Positions 8,241 through 17,723 of a stretch of DNA of 22,962 nucleotides are shown here, piece after piece. The notes below the pieces were generated by a model. It did not search any database and was not told the origin of the DNA. It was given only the letters and a program-made list of their open reading frames with translations. Both the position numbers and the translations under genes were made by a program. Numbering within the stretch: the stretch's first letter is position 1; the number at the start of each line of letters is the position of its first letter. The DNA is from Hymenopellis radicata (taxonomy: Eukaryota > Basidiomycota > Agaricomycetes > Agaricales > Physalacriaceae). The stretch covers positions 1 to 22,962 of the forward strand of contig JADNRX010000781.1 of NCBI GenBank assembly GCA_015501595.1, read 5' to 3'.

Positions 8241-8744
8241 GTGCGCAGCTTGTGCCACCCGTCAATAATACTGCCTCTCAGTCATACGCAGCTAATCGAT
8301 GTGTTTTACCACCCTTTTTATCAGTACAGACATCTATTTGCGTACAACTATAGGCGTTCAGTGTTATTGCGGTACATTCAAATATTGATCTGTTCTATAA
8401 TGTTAATTTTGAGCAGCTCCATCTGTTCTACTATGATACACATTGTTGAGTTTTGTTATTCTGTTAGTGACTGATTCTGCGCTTTGTAGATCCTCTAGAA
8501 TTGTCATTAAGATGTATTGATGAAACATTTATGATGTGTGCGCTCTGGAGGGTTCTTGAAAAGATGAAAGAGTTGACAGGTTACGTTAGAATTGGAGTCT
8601 GCTGACCACTTTTATTGCAGTGTTAGGGTTCGGGTGTGGTTAGGGTGAGGAAAGAACATTAGGTGTACATGGTTAGGGGTGTGTAAGTGATGCAAATGAT
8701 GAGGAGGTGTATTGTGTTACATATTGTTGCAACTGACTTTTGGC

Positions 8745-9490
8745 TTAGAAAAAATCTGGCTCGCACAGGGTGTTCAAGGGATATCTACACGGTAAGAATT
8801 TGGTTGAGCATTGGTGCGACACGATGACTGCAGCAGGCCTTGTTGGATATGAGGGGAACGTGCAGAGCCACACTTTGCGGGTGCATCAATGTCAGAGTTG
8901 CTTATGAATGAATTCTAATTCTCTACTTGGTCATTTCTGTGAGTGCACTTGTCGTGCATTCATCATTCACCAAGAACGATGCGAATAAGATACCGGTAAG
9001 TCATTTCAACAATCTGTATCGGCAACTCGTAGTCTATTACTGTTACATACACCAATTCTGCCTCTGCAGCTTTTGTGCAAAGATGGCGGATTATGGTATA
9101 TTACGCATCGTCAGTATGCTGGTATTGATGTGGTATATTGACAAAGTTCTAGGTTTCAAGTCTTCTCCTAGTTTAATATTCTATCGGTATGTAATGTCTA
9201 GAAACCACAGCTCTTCACTTTCTTGCGCTATTGCCGTATGGCTGTCATGTTGGTCAGATGTATGCAACAAGTGCTGGGAACGATCAGCATGTTTATCACC
9301 AATCAGGCAAGTATCTTATGCGTCAAAATTTTACAATTCATCTTTTTGCAAGATCACCTCGGATGCAAAACAAAGCACTTCAATTTACATCATCTCGATC
9401 ACATGCATTATGGCCTCAGCGGGGAATGCTGTAGGCTCTTCGTCATCAAGCAGAAGACTGAAAATCTTGGAAAGTCGAGAATAGCAGCTT
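8745..9490 (+). pseudogene. Possible intron-containing gene remnant, unidentified
   Basis: Protein-like stretches on the plus strand include GLVGYEGNVQSH (about 8835-8895), GGLWYITHRQYAG (about 9083-9123) and YGCHVGQMYATSAGNDQH (about 9235-9290), each open in its own frame. A candidate intron at 8996-9069 has a perfect GTAAGT donor and a CTCTGCAG acceptor. GTAAGA at 8791 could be another donor. The frames do not join into one product without breaks, so this is at best a decayed gene. I do not recognise the family. Only the part up to 9053 is present in the second copy of the duplication. Confidence 0.3.
8996..9069 (+). other. Candidate spliceosomal intron (74 nt)
   Basis: GTAAGT at 8996-9001 and CCTCTGCAG ending at 9069, with a pyrimidine-rich approach. 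The large duplication's break point (9053/9054) lies inside it. The second copy (from 11707) keeps the donor but loses this acceptor. Confidence 0.4.
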
Positions 9491-9825
9491 GACTGCATGA
9501 TACAGATAGTTGTGCCAAGTCGTGTCTGCTGGCCTCATCATAAGACGTAAAAGTGTTGAGGTAAATGTGAGATGAAGGAAAGAATGTCAACTTTTTGTTT
9601 ATAGGTGGAGGGAAAGGAGAAGAACAATAAATATTTGGCGGTGGTCTCGGATGTAGTGGCGAGCGAGTGTGAAATATGTCAACTTTTTAGTGCTGTTCAT
9701 GACAATCGTTTATAGAATGGATGGCGGCATGCGTATAAAGTATGTACAAAGTCGAGAGCGTATAACGATAAGTAGTAATGCAATTGTCATCCATTGCCTC
9801 ACACTTTGAGCAGAAGAAGGATAAA
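9054..9825 (+). other. Single-copy spacer between the duplicated segments
   Basis: This 772-bp stretch holds the 3' part of the possible gene remnant (to about 9490) and then one more, diverged copy of the ~92-bp motif (about 9590-9700). It also has the sequence just upstream of one motif copy (CACTTTGAGCAGAAGAAGG), which is repeated from within the duplicated unit at about 7940. Confidence 0.6.
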
Positions 9826-11764
9826 TTTTTGGCGCTGTTCTCGGTTGTAGTGGCGAGCGAGTGTGAAATAATATGCCAACTTTTTGTTCATAGGTGGAGG
9901 GAAAGGAGAAGAACAATAAATTTTTGGCGCTAGTCTCGGATGTAGTGGCGAGCGAGAAGGAAAGAATGATAAGTTTTTGGAGGGCGACTTATGTATGTGT
10001 GTAGAGGTGGTCCTCCAGGTCTGCGGTGCAGTATATTGAGTTTTTCAAGAAAGGGTGATCTGAAAAGAGGCATATGAATAAGTGAGATGGATGCAATCAG
10101 TGTCTTTGATTGAGATCATTGAGCTCGCGCATAGGAGAGTGTCACGATAACTCGCTAATTGTAAGTTTCATCAAGGCGTCTTGGTGAAACATTTACAGTG
10201 TGTGCGCTCTGAAGGGTTCTTGAAAAGATGAAAGAGTTGGCAGGTTAAGTTTGGGTTCGAGTCTGCTAATCACGTGTGATGGTTAGGTGGCGGGTTAGGG
10301 TGAGGAAAGCATATTGAATTTAATGGTGCGTACATAGGGTGCATAGAGTTACATATTGTATTCAAGTAAAGTGAAGAGGAAAAGGAGAAGAATGATAAAT
10401 TTTTGGCGCTGGTCTCGGATGTAGTGGCGAGCGAGTGTGCGATGAAGGGAGGAATGGTAAGTTTTGGTCATAGGTGGAGGGAAAGGAGAAGAACGATAAA
10501 TTTTTGGCGCTGGTCTCGGATGTAGTGGCGAGCGAGTGTGTGAGAAAGGAAACAATGGAAACTTTTTGGTGCTGTTCACGACTATCGTTTATAGAATGAA
10601 TGGCGGCATGCGTATGATAAGTAGTAATGCAATTGTCATCCATTGCCTCACACTTTGAGCAGAAGAAGGATAAATTTTTGGCGCTGTTCTCGGTTGTAGT
10701 GGCGAGCGAGTGTGAAATAATATGCCAACTTTTTGTTCATAGGTGGAGAAAAAGGAGAAGAACAATAAATTTTTGGCGCTGGTCTCGGATGTAGGGGCGA
10801 GCGAGTGTGAAATATGTCAACTTTTTATTAGAGGAAAAGGAGAAGAACAATAAATTTTTGGCGCTGGTCTCGGATGTAGTGGCGAGCGAGTGTGAAATAT
10901 GTCAACTTTTTGTTTATAGGTGGAGGAAAAGAAGAAGAATAATAAAAGTCAGTGCGCAGCTTGTGCCACCCGTCAATAATACTGCCTCTCAGTCATACGC
11001 AGCTAATCGATGTGTTTTACCACCCTTTTTATCAGTACAGACATCTATTTGCGTACAACTATAGGCGTTCAGTGTTATTGCGGTACATTCAAATATTGAT
11101 CTGTTCTATAATGTTAATTTTGAGCAGCTCCATCTGTTCTACTATGATACACATTGTTGAGTTTTGTTATTCTGTTAGTGACTGATTCTGCGCTTTGTAG
11201 ATCCTCTAGAATTGTCATTAAGATGTATTGATGAAACATTTATGATGTGTGCGCTCTGGAGGGTTCTTGAAAAGATGAAAGAGTTGACAGGTTACGTTAG
11301 AATTGGAGTCTGCTGACCACTTTTATTGCAGTGTTAGGGTTCGGGTGTGGTTAGGGTGAGGAAAGAACATTAGGTGTACATGGTTAGGGGTGTGTAAGTG
11401 ATGCAAATGATGAGGAGGTGTATTGTGTTACATATTGTTGCAACTGACTTTTGGCTTAGAAAAAATCTGGCTCGCACAGGGTGTTCAAGGGATATCTACA
11501 CGGTAAGAATTTGGTTGAGCATTGGTGCGACACGATGACTGCAGCAGGCCTTGTTGGATATGAGGGGAACGTGCAGAGCCACACTTTGCGGGTGCATCAA
11601 TGTCAGAGTTGCTTATGAATGAATTCTAATTCTCTACTTGGTCATTTCTGTGAGTGCACTTGTCGTGCATTCATCATTCACCAAGAACGATGCGAATAAG
11701 ATACCGGTAAGTCATTTCAACAATCTGTATCGGCAACTCGTAGTCTATTACTGTTACATACACC
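9826..11764 (+). repeat. 1,939-bp segmental duplication, copy 2
   Basis: Direct copy of 7115-9053 with no difference seen. Its right end at ACACC (11764) is followed by TAGCTATAG instead of AATTCTGCC, so it stops 16 bp before where the intron acceptor would be. The copies would be collapsed or expanded easily in assembly, and long reads across 7.1-11.8 kb would confirm both. Confidence 0.9.
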
Positions 11765-11780
11765 TAGCTATAGTATTCCG

Positions 11781-11798
11781 ATTTCATCGCGATGAAAT
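11781..11798. repeat. Perfect 18-bp palindrome at the duplication edge
   Basis: ATTTCATCGCGATGAAAT is its own reverse complement. It begins 17 bp after the right end of the second duplicated copy and is followed by two direct copies of GGGGTTACCT. It could be a protein-binding dyad or a recombination-prone hairpin. Nothing shows which. Confidence 0.7.
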
Positions 11799-11830
11799 AC
11801 TCGGGGTTACCTGGGGTTACCTGGGGCTTT

Positions 11831-12780
11831 GGTTGTCGACGACCAGGCACAAATTTATTGCTATGCCATCTATGCCTGACAACCACTGTGTGCCTTGCCA
11901 CTTTTAGCTAAATTCACTTGTCGACCACTGAATGTGCTGCTCGTTGACCACCACGTCGACCATCGTCGACCAGCAAGTGCTCGTCATCGACCATCTGCTG
12001 CTCGTCGACCAGTGATGTCATGTCTATTATAGGGTTCCGCTGCAGGTGTACTGACAGAGCTCCTCATCGACCACCAAGCTCTGCTCGTCGACCATCATAG
12101 CCTCATAGTCGACCATCAAGTACTGCTCATCGACCATCCGATGCTGCTCGTCGACCAATGATGTCATGTATCTTATAGGTTCCGCGGCATGTATGCTGAT
12201 AGAGCTGCTCATCGACCACCACGCTCTGCTCGTCTACCATCATAACCTCATCGTCAACCATCATAGCCTCGTCGTCGACCATGATACCGTGGTCGTCGAC
12301 AACCTGATCAGTCATCGGTCAGATGGTCAGGGTTAGCACAAGGCTAACTGATGCCCTGACGTCGACCACTGATGCCTTGACGTCGACCACTGATGCCTTG
12401 ACGTCGACCAATGATGCCTTGACGTCGACCAATGATGCTTGCTCATCGACCACCGTATTGGTCCGCACTATTTCAAGGCGCGCTCAAGTTCCATGTTTCA
12501 TCATCACACTAACTCTCACGGCGACCATTGTAGCGTGGTCGTCGACCACACTATGGTGGTCGACGACCATGGTATGATGGTCGTCGACAACTGATCAGTC
12601 AGATGGTCAGGGTTGGCCCAATCACACCTGTCAACCCGAAACACTTACCGTCGCGCAGCAGGGCACACCGCTAGGATGGCCGTCGACCACTGATCCCTTG
12701 ATGTCGACCACCGATCCCTTAACGTCGACGAATGATGCTTGCTCGTCGACCACCGATCGGTACCCGCACCATATTTCCTT
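11831..12780. repeat. GTCGAC palindrome cluster
   Basis: About 20 copies of GTCGAC, mostly as CGTCGACCA or TGGTCGTCGAC, lie in about 1 kb, far above chance. GTTGTCGACGACCA at 11831-11844 is inverted at 12290-12303 and 12579-12592. Two sub-blocks (about 12398-12500 and 12680-12812) share the same order of motifs through GCCATTTCAAGGCG-like sequence, showing internal duplication. Frames are open on both strands (MVDDEAM-type and TDALTST-type peptides) as a result of the 21-bp period and are not called as genes. Confidence 0.7.
12348..12452 (+). repeat. Five-unit 21-bp tandem repeat
   Basis: Five head-to-tail units of 21 bp with core GATGCCTTGACGTCGACCA. The first four are nearly identical and the last is diverged. 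The plus strand would read TDALTST repeats. It is unrelated in sequence to the 21-bp units at 4330-7114 although the period is the same. Confidence 0.85.
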
Positions 12781-12884
12781 CGGTTCGCGCCATTTCAAGG
12801 CGTGCTCACATCATCATCGAAATATCACAGAACTATCACAGTCCATCACAGCCGGACACAGGCTCCCGTATGTCTTGACGTCGA

Positions 12885-13900
12885 CCATCCCGACTCGATC
12901 CCGACGTCTCGCCATTTTTGAACGGTTTGCTTTGGTTTCTTGGGCGCGGCAGGGGTTTTCGAGGGCTCCGGATCGACTGGTGTCGTCCACAGGTGCGTAC
13001 GGTGCCCGCCTGAGGCGCTGCTCGCTTATTGGTTGATTTAGATTTACCCCGGACACATTCTCCTCCGCTTTGTGGTCATCAGTGCCCTTGTCTTCCATGA
13101 TCCCACCGTTTTACGGGCCTACAAATCGATTGGTGTCATTCCCGGACCCTCACGACACGTTGATCCCGCCCCAGACTATCATCACCTCATCCTGCCATCA
13201 TCTGGCCGCATTACCCCACTTCCTATGCCTCCATCCCGGTCGTCCTAGCCTCTACCGCCATTTTAGAGTGCTAGGAATCGATTGGCATCATTCCCGGAGC
13301 CGCGCAACGGCTCGTTCCCGCCCCAGATAACCATCTCTCTCACCTGGCATCATCTGGCCGCATTTCCCTCTTTCTGGACCCCTCCATCCTGGTCATCCTG
13401 GCTTCTACCACCGTCTTATTGGCCTAGGAATCGACTGGTGTCATTCCCGGACTGTCACGGCGCGTTGATCCCGCCCCAGAAGATCACCACCTCCTCTTGC
13501 CATAATTTGTCCGCTTTTCCCTCTCTCCTGCGCACCCATTTACCTCGACATGATGGATCCTACTGTTTTAGAGTACTAGGAGTTGATTCCCACTGGTTTT
13601 AGACCCGCACAATTTCTCATTCCCGCTTTAGAGCACCATCTCCTCCTTCTAGCCTATTGTTTCGCATTACCATGCCTTTATTTTCGTTGTCCTTACCATT
13701 ACTACTGTTTCAGTGAATTAGAAACTGACTGGCAACGTTTCCTGTCCTGTGTGACGCGTGTATCTGTACTCCTTATTTGTTCCTCTGATAATTTAACTAC
13801 TTTCTGGTCATATCCTCGCTGCAGCATATCTCAGTTGGAAGGCCGTCCGGATGCCCTCTCTGCGCCGGCTTCTCAGACTCCATGAAAGCATAAATTAGTG
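12885..13900 (+). repeat. ~152-bp satellite array A (about 6 units)
   Basis: Anchors related to AATCGATTGG lie at 12971, 13124, 13276, 13429, 13581 and 13722, spaced 153, 152, 153, 152 and about 141 bp. Each unit also carries a GTTTTAGAGGCCTAGG-like run before the anchor, TTCCCGGA, CCGCCCCAGA, TGCCATCATCTGGCCGCATTT and GGTCGTCCTAGCCTC blocks. Units differ at many positions and decay toward the right end. The period is not a multiple of three, so reading frames rotate and this is not a protein repeat. A leader of about 90 bp in front is shared with array B. Confidence 0.85.
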
Positions 13901-14935
13901 GGAGCAGTCTGTAGCCTACAGTTATGAGAATATGTAGGGACAGGTCAGCGAGTTTGGCCAGTTGTATCAGGTATGGAAAGTCAACCCACGCCCGGACACC
14001 GACGAAAAGGTGCACTCGAACTGTGTCTTTCATTTATGACGCAACTATCAGAGAACTATCACAGAACTATCAGACCTCGCCCTACATTATGTCACGGACT
14101 CAACCGACATTCAGGTTCATCAATATTCAAAACTCGTATCGAGGTTAACAGTCTGCTATAATACGTATGTATACCATACAAACGGCTTTCCGAATGTTCA
14201 GAGATGGCCCTCCTCCTGGTGTGGCCAAACACCAGAAAAAGGGACATCTCTGGACAGCAAACGGAGACACGACCACTATAGAATATATAAAAATCAGTAC
14301 GCAGATCTTGGTGAGAAGCCGTGCAGCGAGCACAAGATGAAGAATCTTCGAAAAACGGTTATTAGGACTTGAATGTACCAAAGCCCCACTAACCTCGTAA
14401 CCGACTTTCCGACATAGACGACATTAGTAGGGAGAACACGCTGAGAACAAAATCTGGATCCAGAGATTAGCGAAACAGGACGGCGACAAAGAGAGACACA
14501 CCAGACACCTGTAAAGAAGACGTCAGCGCCACAAGAAACGTACACGAAATGACACTTACAAGACACACGACGTACGATTGCGTTTGAAAAAACAACACCG
14601 CCAAAACGATCTACGAGCAGTAGCCAATTACATCACGGCAACTCGTCCGGCTATCTCCCGGAATGGGCACACCGAACGAGTCAATCTCGGAATGAGATGA
14701 CGGCCGAATGGTTATCGACACGCAGTCGATCGCGGCTGCAGCTACGCCGCGATGCGAACCGACGCGTCAAGTCCCCACAGACGGTGAAAGGGTCACTGGA
14801 GTGATCAGTTCCAGTGTCTTCCGCCGTCGTCTGACAGGGTAGCTGCTCAAGACGATGGTGGTTGTAGAAAGAAACCAAAACCGACCGTAAGTTTTTTAAA
14901 GGCCGCATCACGTAATCGTGCCGACATGCGGTGGC
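13901..14935. other. Spacer between array A and the gene remnant
   Basis: No convincing gene. It contains short direct repeats of AACTATCAGA/AACTATCACAG (about 14042-14072, related to 12830-12850) and the hairpin at 14199-14252. The minus-strand ORF at 14681-14992 (SNDTVAFGSLAGFDATACRH) could be a further exon of the gene remnant next door, but I could not join it in frame. Confidence 0.35.
14199..14252. repeat. Long imperfect stem-loop
   Basis: CAGAGATGGCCCT with CTGGTGT on one side pairs with ACACCAG and AGGGACATCTCTG on the other. The arms are about 24 nt with one mismatch and a small internal loop, around the apical loop GGCCAA. Weak pairing may extend further out. It may be a folded RNA or a remnant of a foldback element; no transcript evidence is available here. 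Confidence 0.6.
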
Positions 14936-15096
14936 GTCAAAGCCCGCTAGTGAGCCGAACGCCACGGTGTCGTTCGAGGAACACTGATGCATCGACTGAA
15001 AAGGAGCATGGCGTTGATTGATCCCGGTTTGAGGTTGAGTCTGTTGAGGAAAGTAAGGATACGTGTTCGAGATGCAAGCATACCATGGACACCAAC

Positions 15097-16092
15097 CTAC
15101 GCAACAGAATCTTCATCATCACCTTCCCATGACGCGTACGATGACGGCCTCCACTCGAGGTAAACCCGCTCTTTAAGACGTCCGCCCTCGAAGCAAGGAG
15201 TCGTCCACAGAAGGGGTGTCAAACTCTCGTCATCACGCTCGTCCCGCCAGAGCGTCATTTCCTGATGGCCGGATATGAAAGCAGCGCCGACGGTGATGGA
15301 GTGATGGAGTTGTGTCAAGCATTGAAGTCGAGTCTGTTCTGTTTGGGAAACGTCAAGTACAGATACAAGCTGAAAACAACTCACCGGACACTAATAAGAT
15401 CCTTCGTCCTCGGCATTGAAGACATCGAGCGGGGAATAGCGGTAAGTTGACCGTGTATCCATGTATAAGTGTTCGTCGTGGAGCAAGGGCACGATCACCA
15501 ACCTAGAATATACATATGAACATGCTGGCTTCCTCGTCCTACACGGAACACTCACCATCGTTGGAGGACGTAAGAGGGACATATTAGCTGCGAGGGCGGA
15601 ACACGGTCAGAAAGGGCATCATATCCAGTGAAACTTCCACCGGCGCGAAGTCAAGTGGGCACTGAACGCGTCTCGTTAACAACGTCCCAAGAAAGTGTCC
15701 GCTCCATTTGAAGATGTCCATCCGACGTGTCGTGATGTTCGTAGTATTTTGATGGTGCTGCCACAGTCCTCACGGGCTTACACGTCGCCTGAGCCGTCGC
15801 GTGATTCCGCAACGGATAAGTATGCGAAATCAGAGAGAGAGCAAGGCTGTAACCGTAAAACTAAGTTCAACATCCAATTAGGAAATCAACAAGGCCCACT
15901 TACCATATGTGTCAAAGACTGCGCTGCTCGCGACAAAGAGCAAATCGTTCTCATGTCCTCTGCAGGACAATAAGTTTATGGAAGAGAAAAGTGAAGCAAG
16001 GCTTACGTACCCTCCAAGTTCGTTGGCGTGAATATGCCGTGTTGCTAGGCGGTGTTCCAAAGCCAAGTAGTACGCGCTGGTCGTGGTAGTGT
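15097..16092 (-). pseudogene. Intron-containing gene remnant between the satellite arrays, unidentified
   Basis: On the minus strand four candidate introns follow in order: 15960-16010 (GTACGT...CTGCAG, 51 nt), 15847-15903 (GTAAGT, CTAAT branch, TTACAG; or a 43-nt version ending CTTAG), 15503-15555 (GTGAGT...TTCTAG, 53 nt) and 15339-15384 (GTGAGT, CTTGAC branch, CAAACAG, 46 nt). Exon peptides include ALEHRLATRHIHANELGG, GHENDLLFVASSAVFDTYG, VPPSQLICPSYVLQRW, LVIVPLLHDEHLYMDT and FISGHQEMTLWRDERD. The frame entering across the 15503-15555 intron meets a stop at 15391-15393 before the next intron, so either the gene is broken or I misplaced a splice site. No N-terminal ATG was found. I do not recognise the family. 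Plus-strand frames are also open in parts, but the intron series favours the minus strand. Confidence 0.4.
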
Positions 16093-16165
16093 TGACTACC
16101 GTCGAAGGTGCTGAGGGTAAATATGTTTACAATTGACTGTCGATTAACCGGGAACCGAGCTCAGC

Positions 16166-16198
16166 ACGCAACTTTGGCAACTTTGCCAAAAGTTGCGT
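16166..16198. repeat. Tight inverted repeat
   Basis: ACGCAACTTTGGCAA is followed almost at once by TTGCCAAAAGTTGCGT, giving 15 bp of pairing with one bulged A. It sits between the upstream end of the gene remnant and the leader of array B. It could be a terminus remnant of a mobile element or a cruciform-forming site. Confidence 0.6.
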
Positions 16199-16234
16199 GA
16201 GATCGGGCCGAATATCCGGGTCAGTCACCTTCAA

Positions 16235-17520
16235 CGTCCAGAACGCGTCTCTCCGCCATCTCTCAAGGGTTTACGTTGGTTTTTGGGGCGTAGGAGGGGT
16301 AATCGAGGTCGGCGAATCGATTGGCGGCGTCTACCGGTGCGTATGATGCCTGTACAATGTGCTGCCCCCTTATCAGTGCATTTAGATAAGGATGGGTCGG
16401 AGTCTCCTCCCCTTTGGATGTCCTGTGACACTAGTCCTGGCCTGTACTACCGTTTATGAGGCCTAGGAATCGATTGGTGTCGTCCTCGGATTCGCGTTCG
16501 TCCTAGTTCGCGCGCCAGAGTACCATCACTTCCTCTCCCCATATTCTGGCCACATTTTCCTGCTTCAAACACATCGATCCCACTCTCCCTGCCGTATCCT
16601 ACCGTTTTAGAGGGCCGGCAATCGATTGGCGTCGTTTCCGGAGCCTCGCGACGCTTCGTTCCGGCCTCAGACCATCACCACCACCTCCAGCCATCATCTG
16701 GCCGCATTTCCTGTCTTCAGACCCCTCCATCCCGGTCGTCCTATGCTCTCCCACCGTTTCCGAGGTGTAGGAATCGATTGGCGTCGTTTCCGGAGGCCTA
16801 CGACGCTTCGCTCCGGCCCCAGACCGTCACCACCTCCTCCTTGGGCGCATTTTGCTGTCTTACCAGCCTCTATCCCGGTCGTCCTAGGCTCTCCCACCAT
16901 TTTCGAGGCCTAGGAATCGATTGGCGTCGTTTACGGAGCCTCGCGACGCGTCTCTCCCGCTCCAGAGCCCCACCACCACCTCCTGGCATCATCTGGCCAC
17001 CTTTCCCTCTCTTTCAAACCTCTATCGCGCTCGTCCTAGCGCCTCCCACTGTTTTACAGGCCTACAAATCGATTGGTGTCGTCCCCGGAGCTGCGTGATG
17101 CCTTGATACCGCCTCAGGCAACCATCTCCTCCTCCTGCCATCATCTGAACGTATTTCTCTGCCTCCCGCACCTTCATCGCGGTCGTCCTAGCCTCTACCG
17201 CTGTTTTAGAGGCCTAGGAATGTATTGCTCTTGTTCCCGGACCTGCGCGACAGCTTGATCCGGCTCCCAGACCATCACTACTTAACCCCGCCATTATCAG
17301 GCCACATTTCCCAGTGTCCTACCCCTCAATCGCGGTCATCCTGCCCTCTAACATCGCTTCGGAGATACGACAAATAGTATCGTTCCCTGGCGCGCGTGTC
17401 GCCGCCCCAGACCATATCACCACCTCCTCCTGCCATAATCGTTCACTTTTCTCTATATCTTACTCCTTCATCTCGGTCGTCCTAAGCTTGTCTCCCGTTT
17501 TAGAGGTCTAGGAGTCTCAT
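16235..17520 (+). repeat. ~152-bp satellite array B (about 8-9 units)
   Basis: Same family and orientation as array A. AATCGATTGG-type anchors are at 16315, 16468, 16620, 16772, 16915, 17067, 17219 and 17372, with a worn one near 17513. Spacing is 152-153 bp except one unit of 143 bp. The leader before the first anchor (TCTCNGCCAT..., TTGGTTTNTTGGGCG..., GGGGTAATCGAGG) matches the leader of array A. Units in the middle (16468-17067) look most alike. Frames rotate between units, so no protein is encoded. Confidence 0.85.
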
Positions 17521-17723
17521 GGACCCGTTTTCGAACCCTGGGTAAAGCCGCGCAGACATACGCCGGGAGCGCATGGCTCTCGTTGCCAGTCTCAAAGACG
17601 CCGGATCCCTGTATTCCCGCCCTCAAATCGACGCCATTTACATCATCCATCTCATTTGACTCGAAAAGATGCCCGTATTCCCTCCCGAACTCCTCCACCC
17701 CGCCAGAACCCTTCCACTCAAAC

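Larger units (their letters stand above)
7115..9053 (+). repeat. 1,939-bp segmental duplication, copy 1
   Basis: The same sequence recurs at 9826-11764 with a constant offset of 2,711 bp, and I saw no mismatch in any stretch compared. The duplicated unit holds six or seven copies of the ~92-bp motif, the A/T-rich spacer with degenerate TTAGGG-like runs (8622-8650) and the 5' part of a possible gene remnant ending inside a candidate intron. The repeats do not start TG and end CA, and no target duplication is seen, so LTRs are unlikely. Unequal exchange between the internal motifs is the simpler explanation (inference). Confidence 0.9.

Noticed and set aside
8927..9484. 185-codon plus-strand ORF as an intact gene
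   Set aside because: It starts with TTG, reads straight through a good candidate intron, and other frames in the same stretch look more protein-like.
7115..11764. LTR retrotransposon with 1,939-bp LTRs and a 772-bp interior
   Set aside because: The repeats do not start TG and end CA, no target duplication flanks the pair, and the interior has no primer-binding site, polypurine tract or gag-pol frame.
12027..12577. TDALTST and MVDDEAM repeat ORFs as genes
   Set aside because: They are opposite-strand by-products of the same 21-bp GTCGAC tandem, with no start context or splice signals.
13070..17258. Proline-rich ORFs in the 152-bp arrays
   Set aside because: The unit length is not a multiple of three, so each ORF covers only one or two units in rotating frames.
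12885..17520. CRISPR-like array because units contain a GTTTTAGAG run at regular spacing
   Set aside because: Whole ~152-bp units are related along their length, with no short identical repeats and unique spacers, and the window is eukaryotic. It is a satellite.
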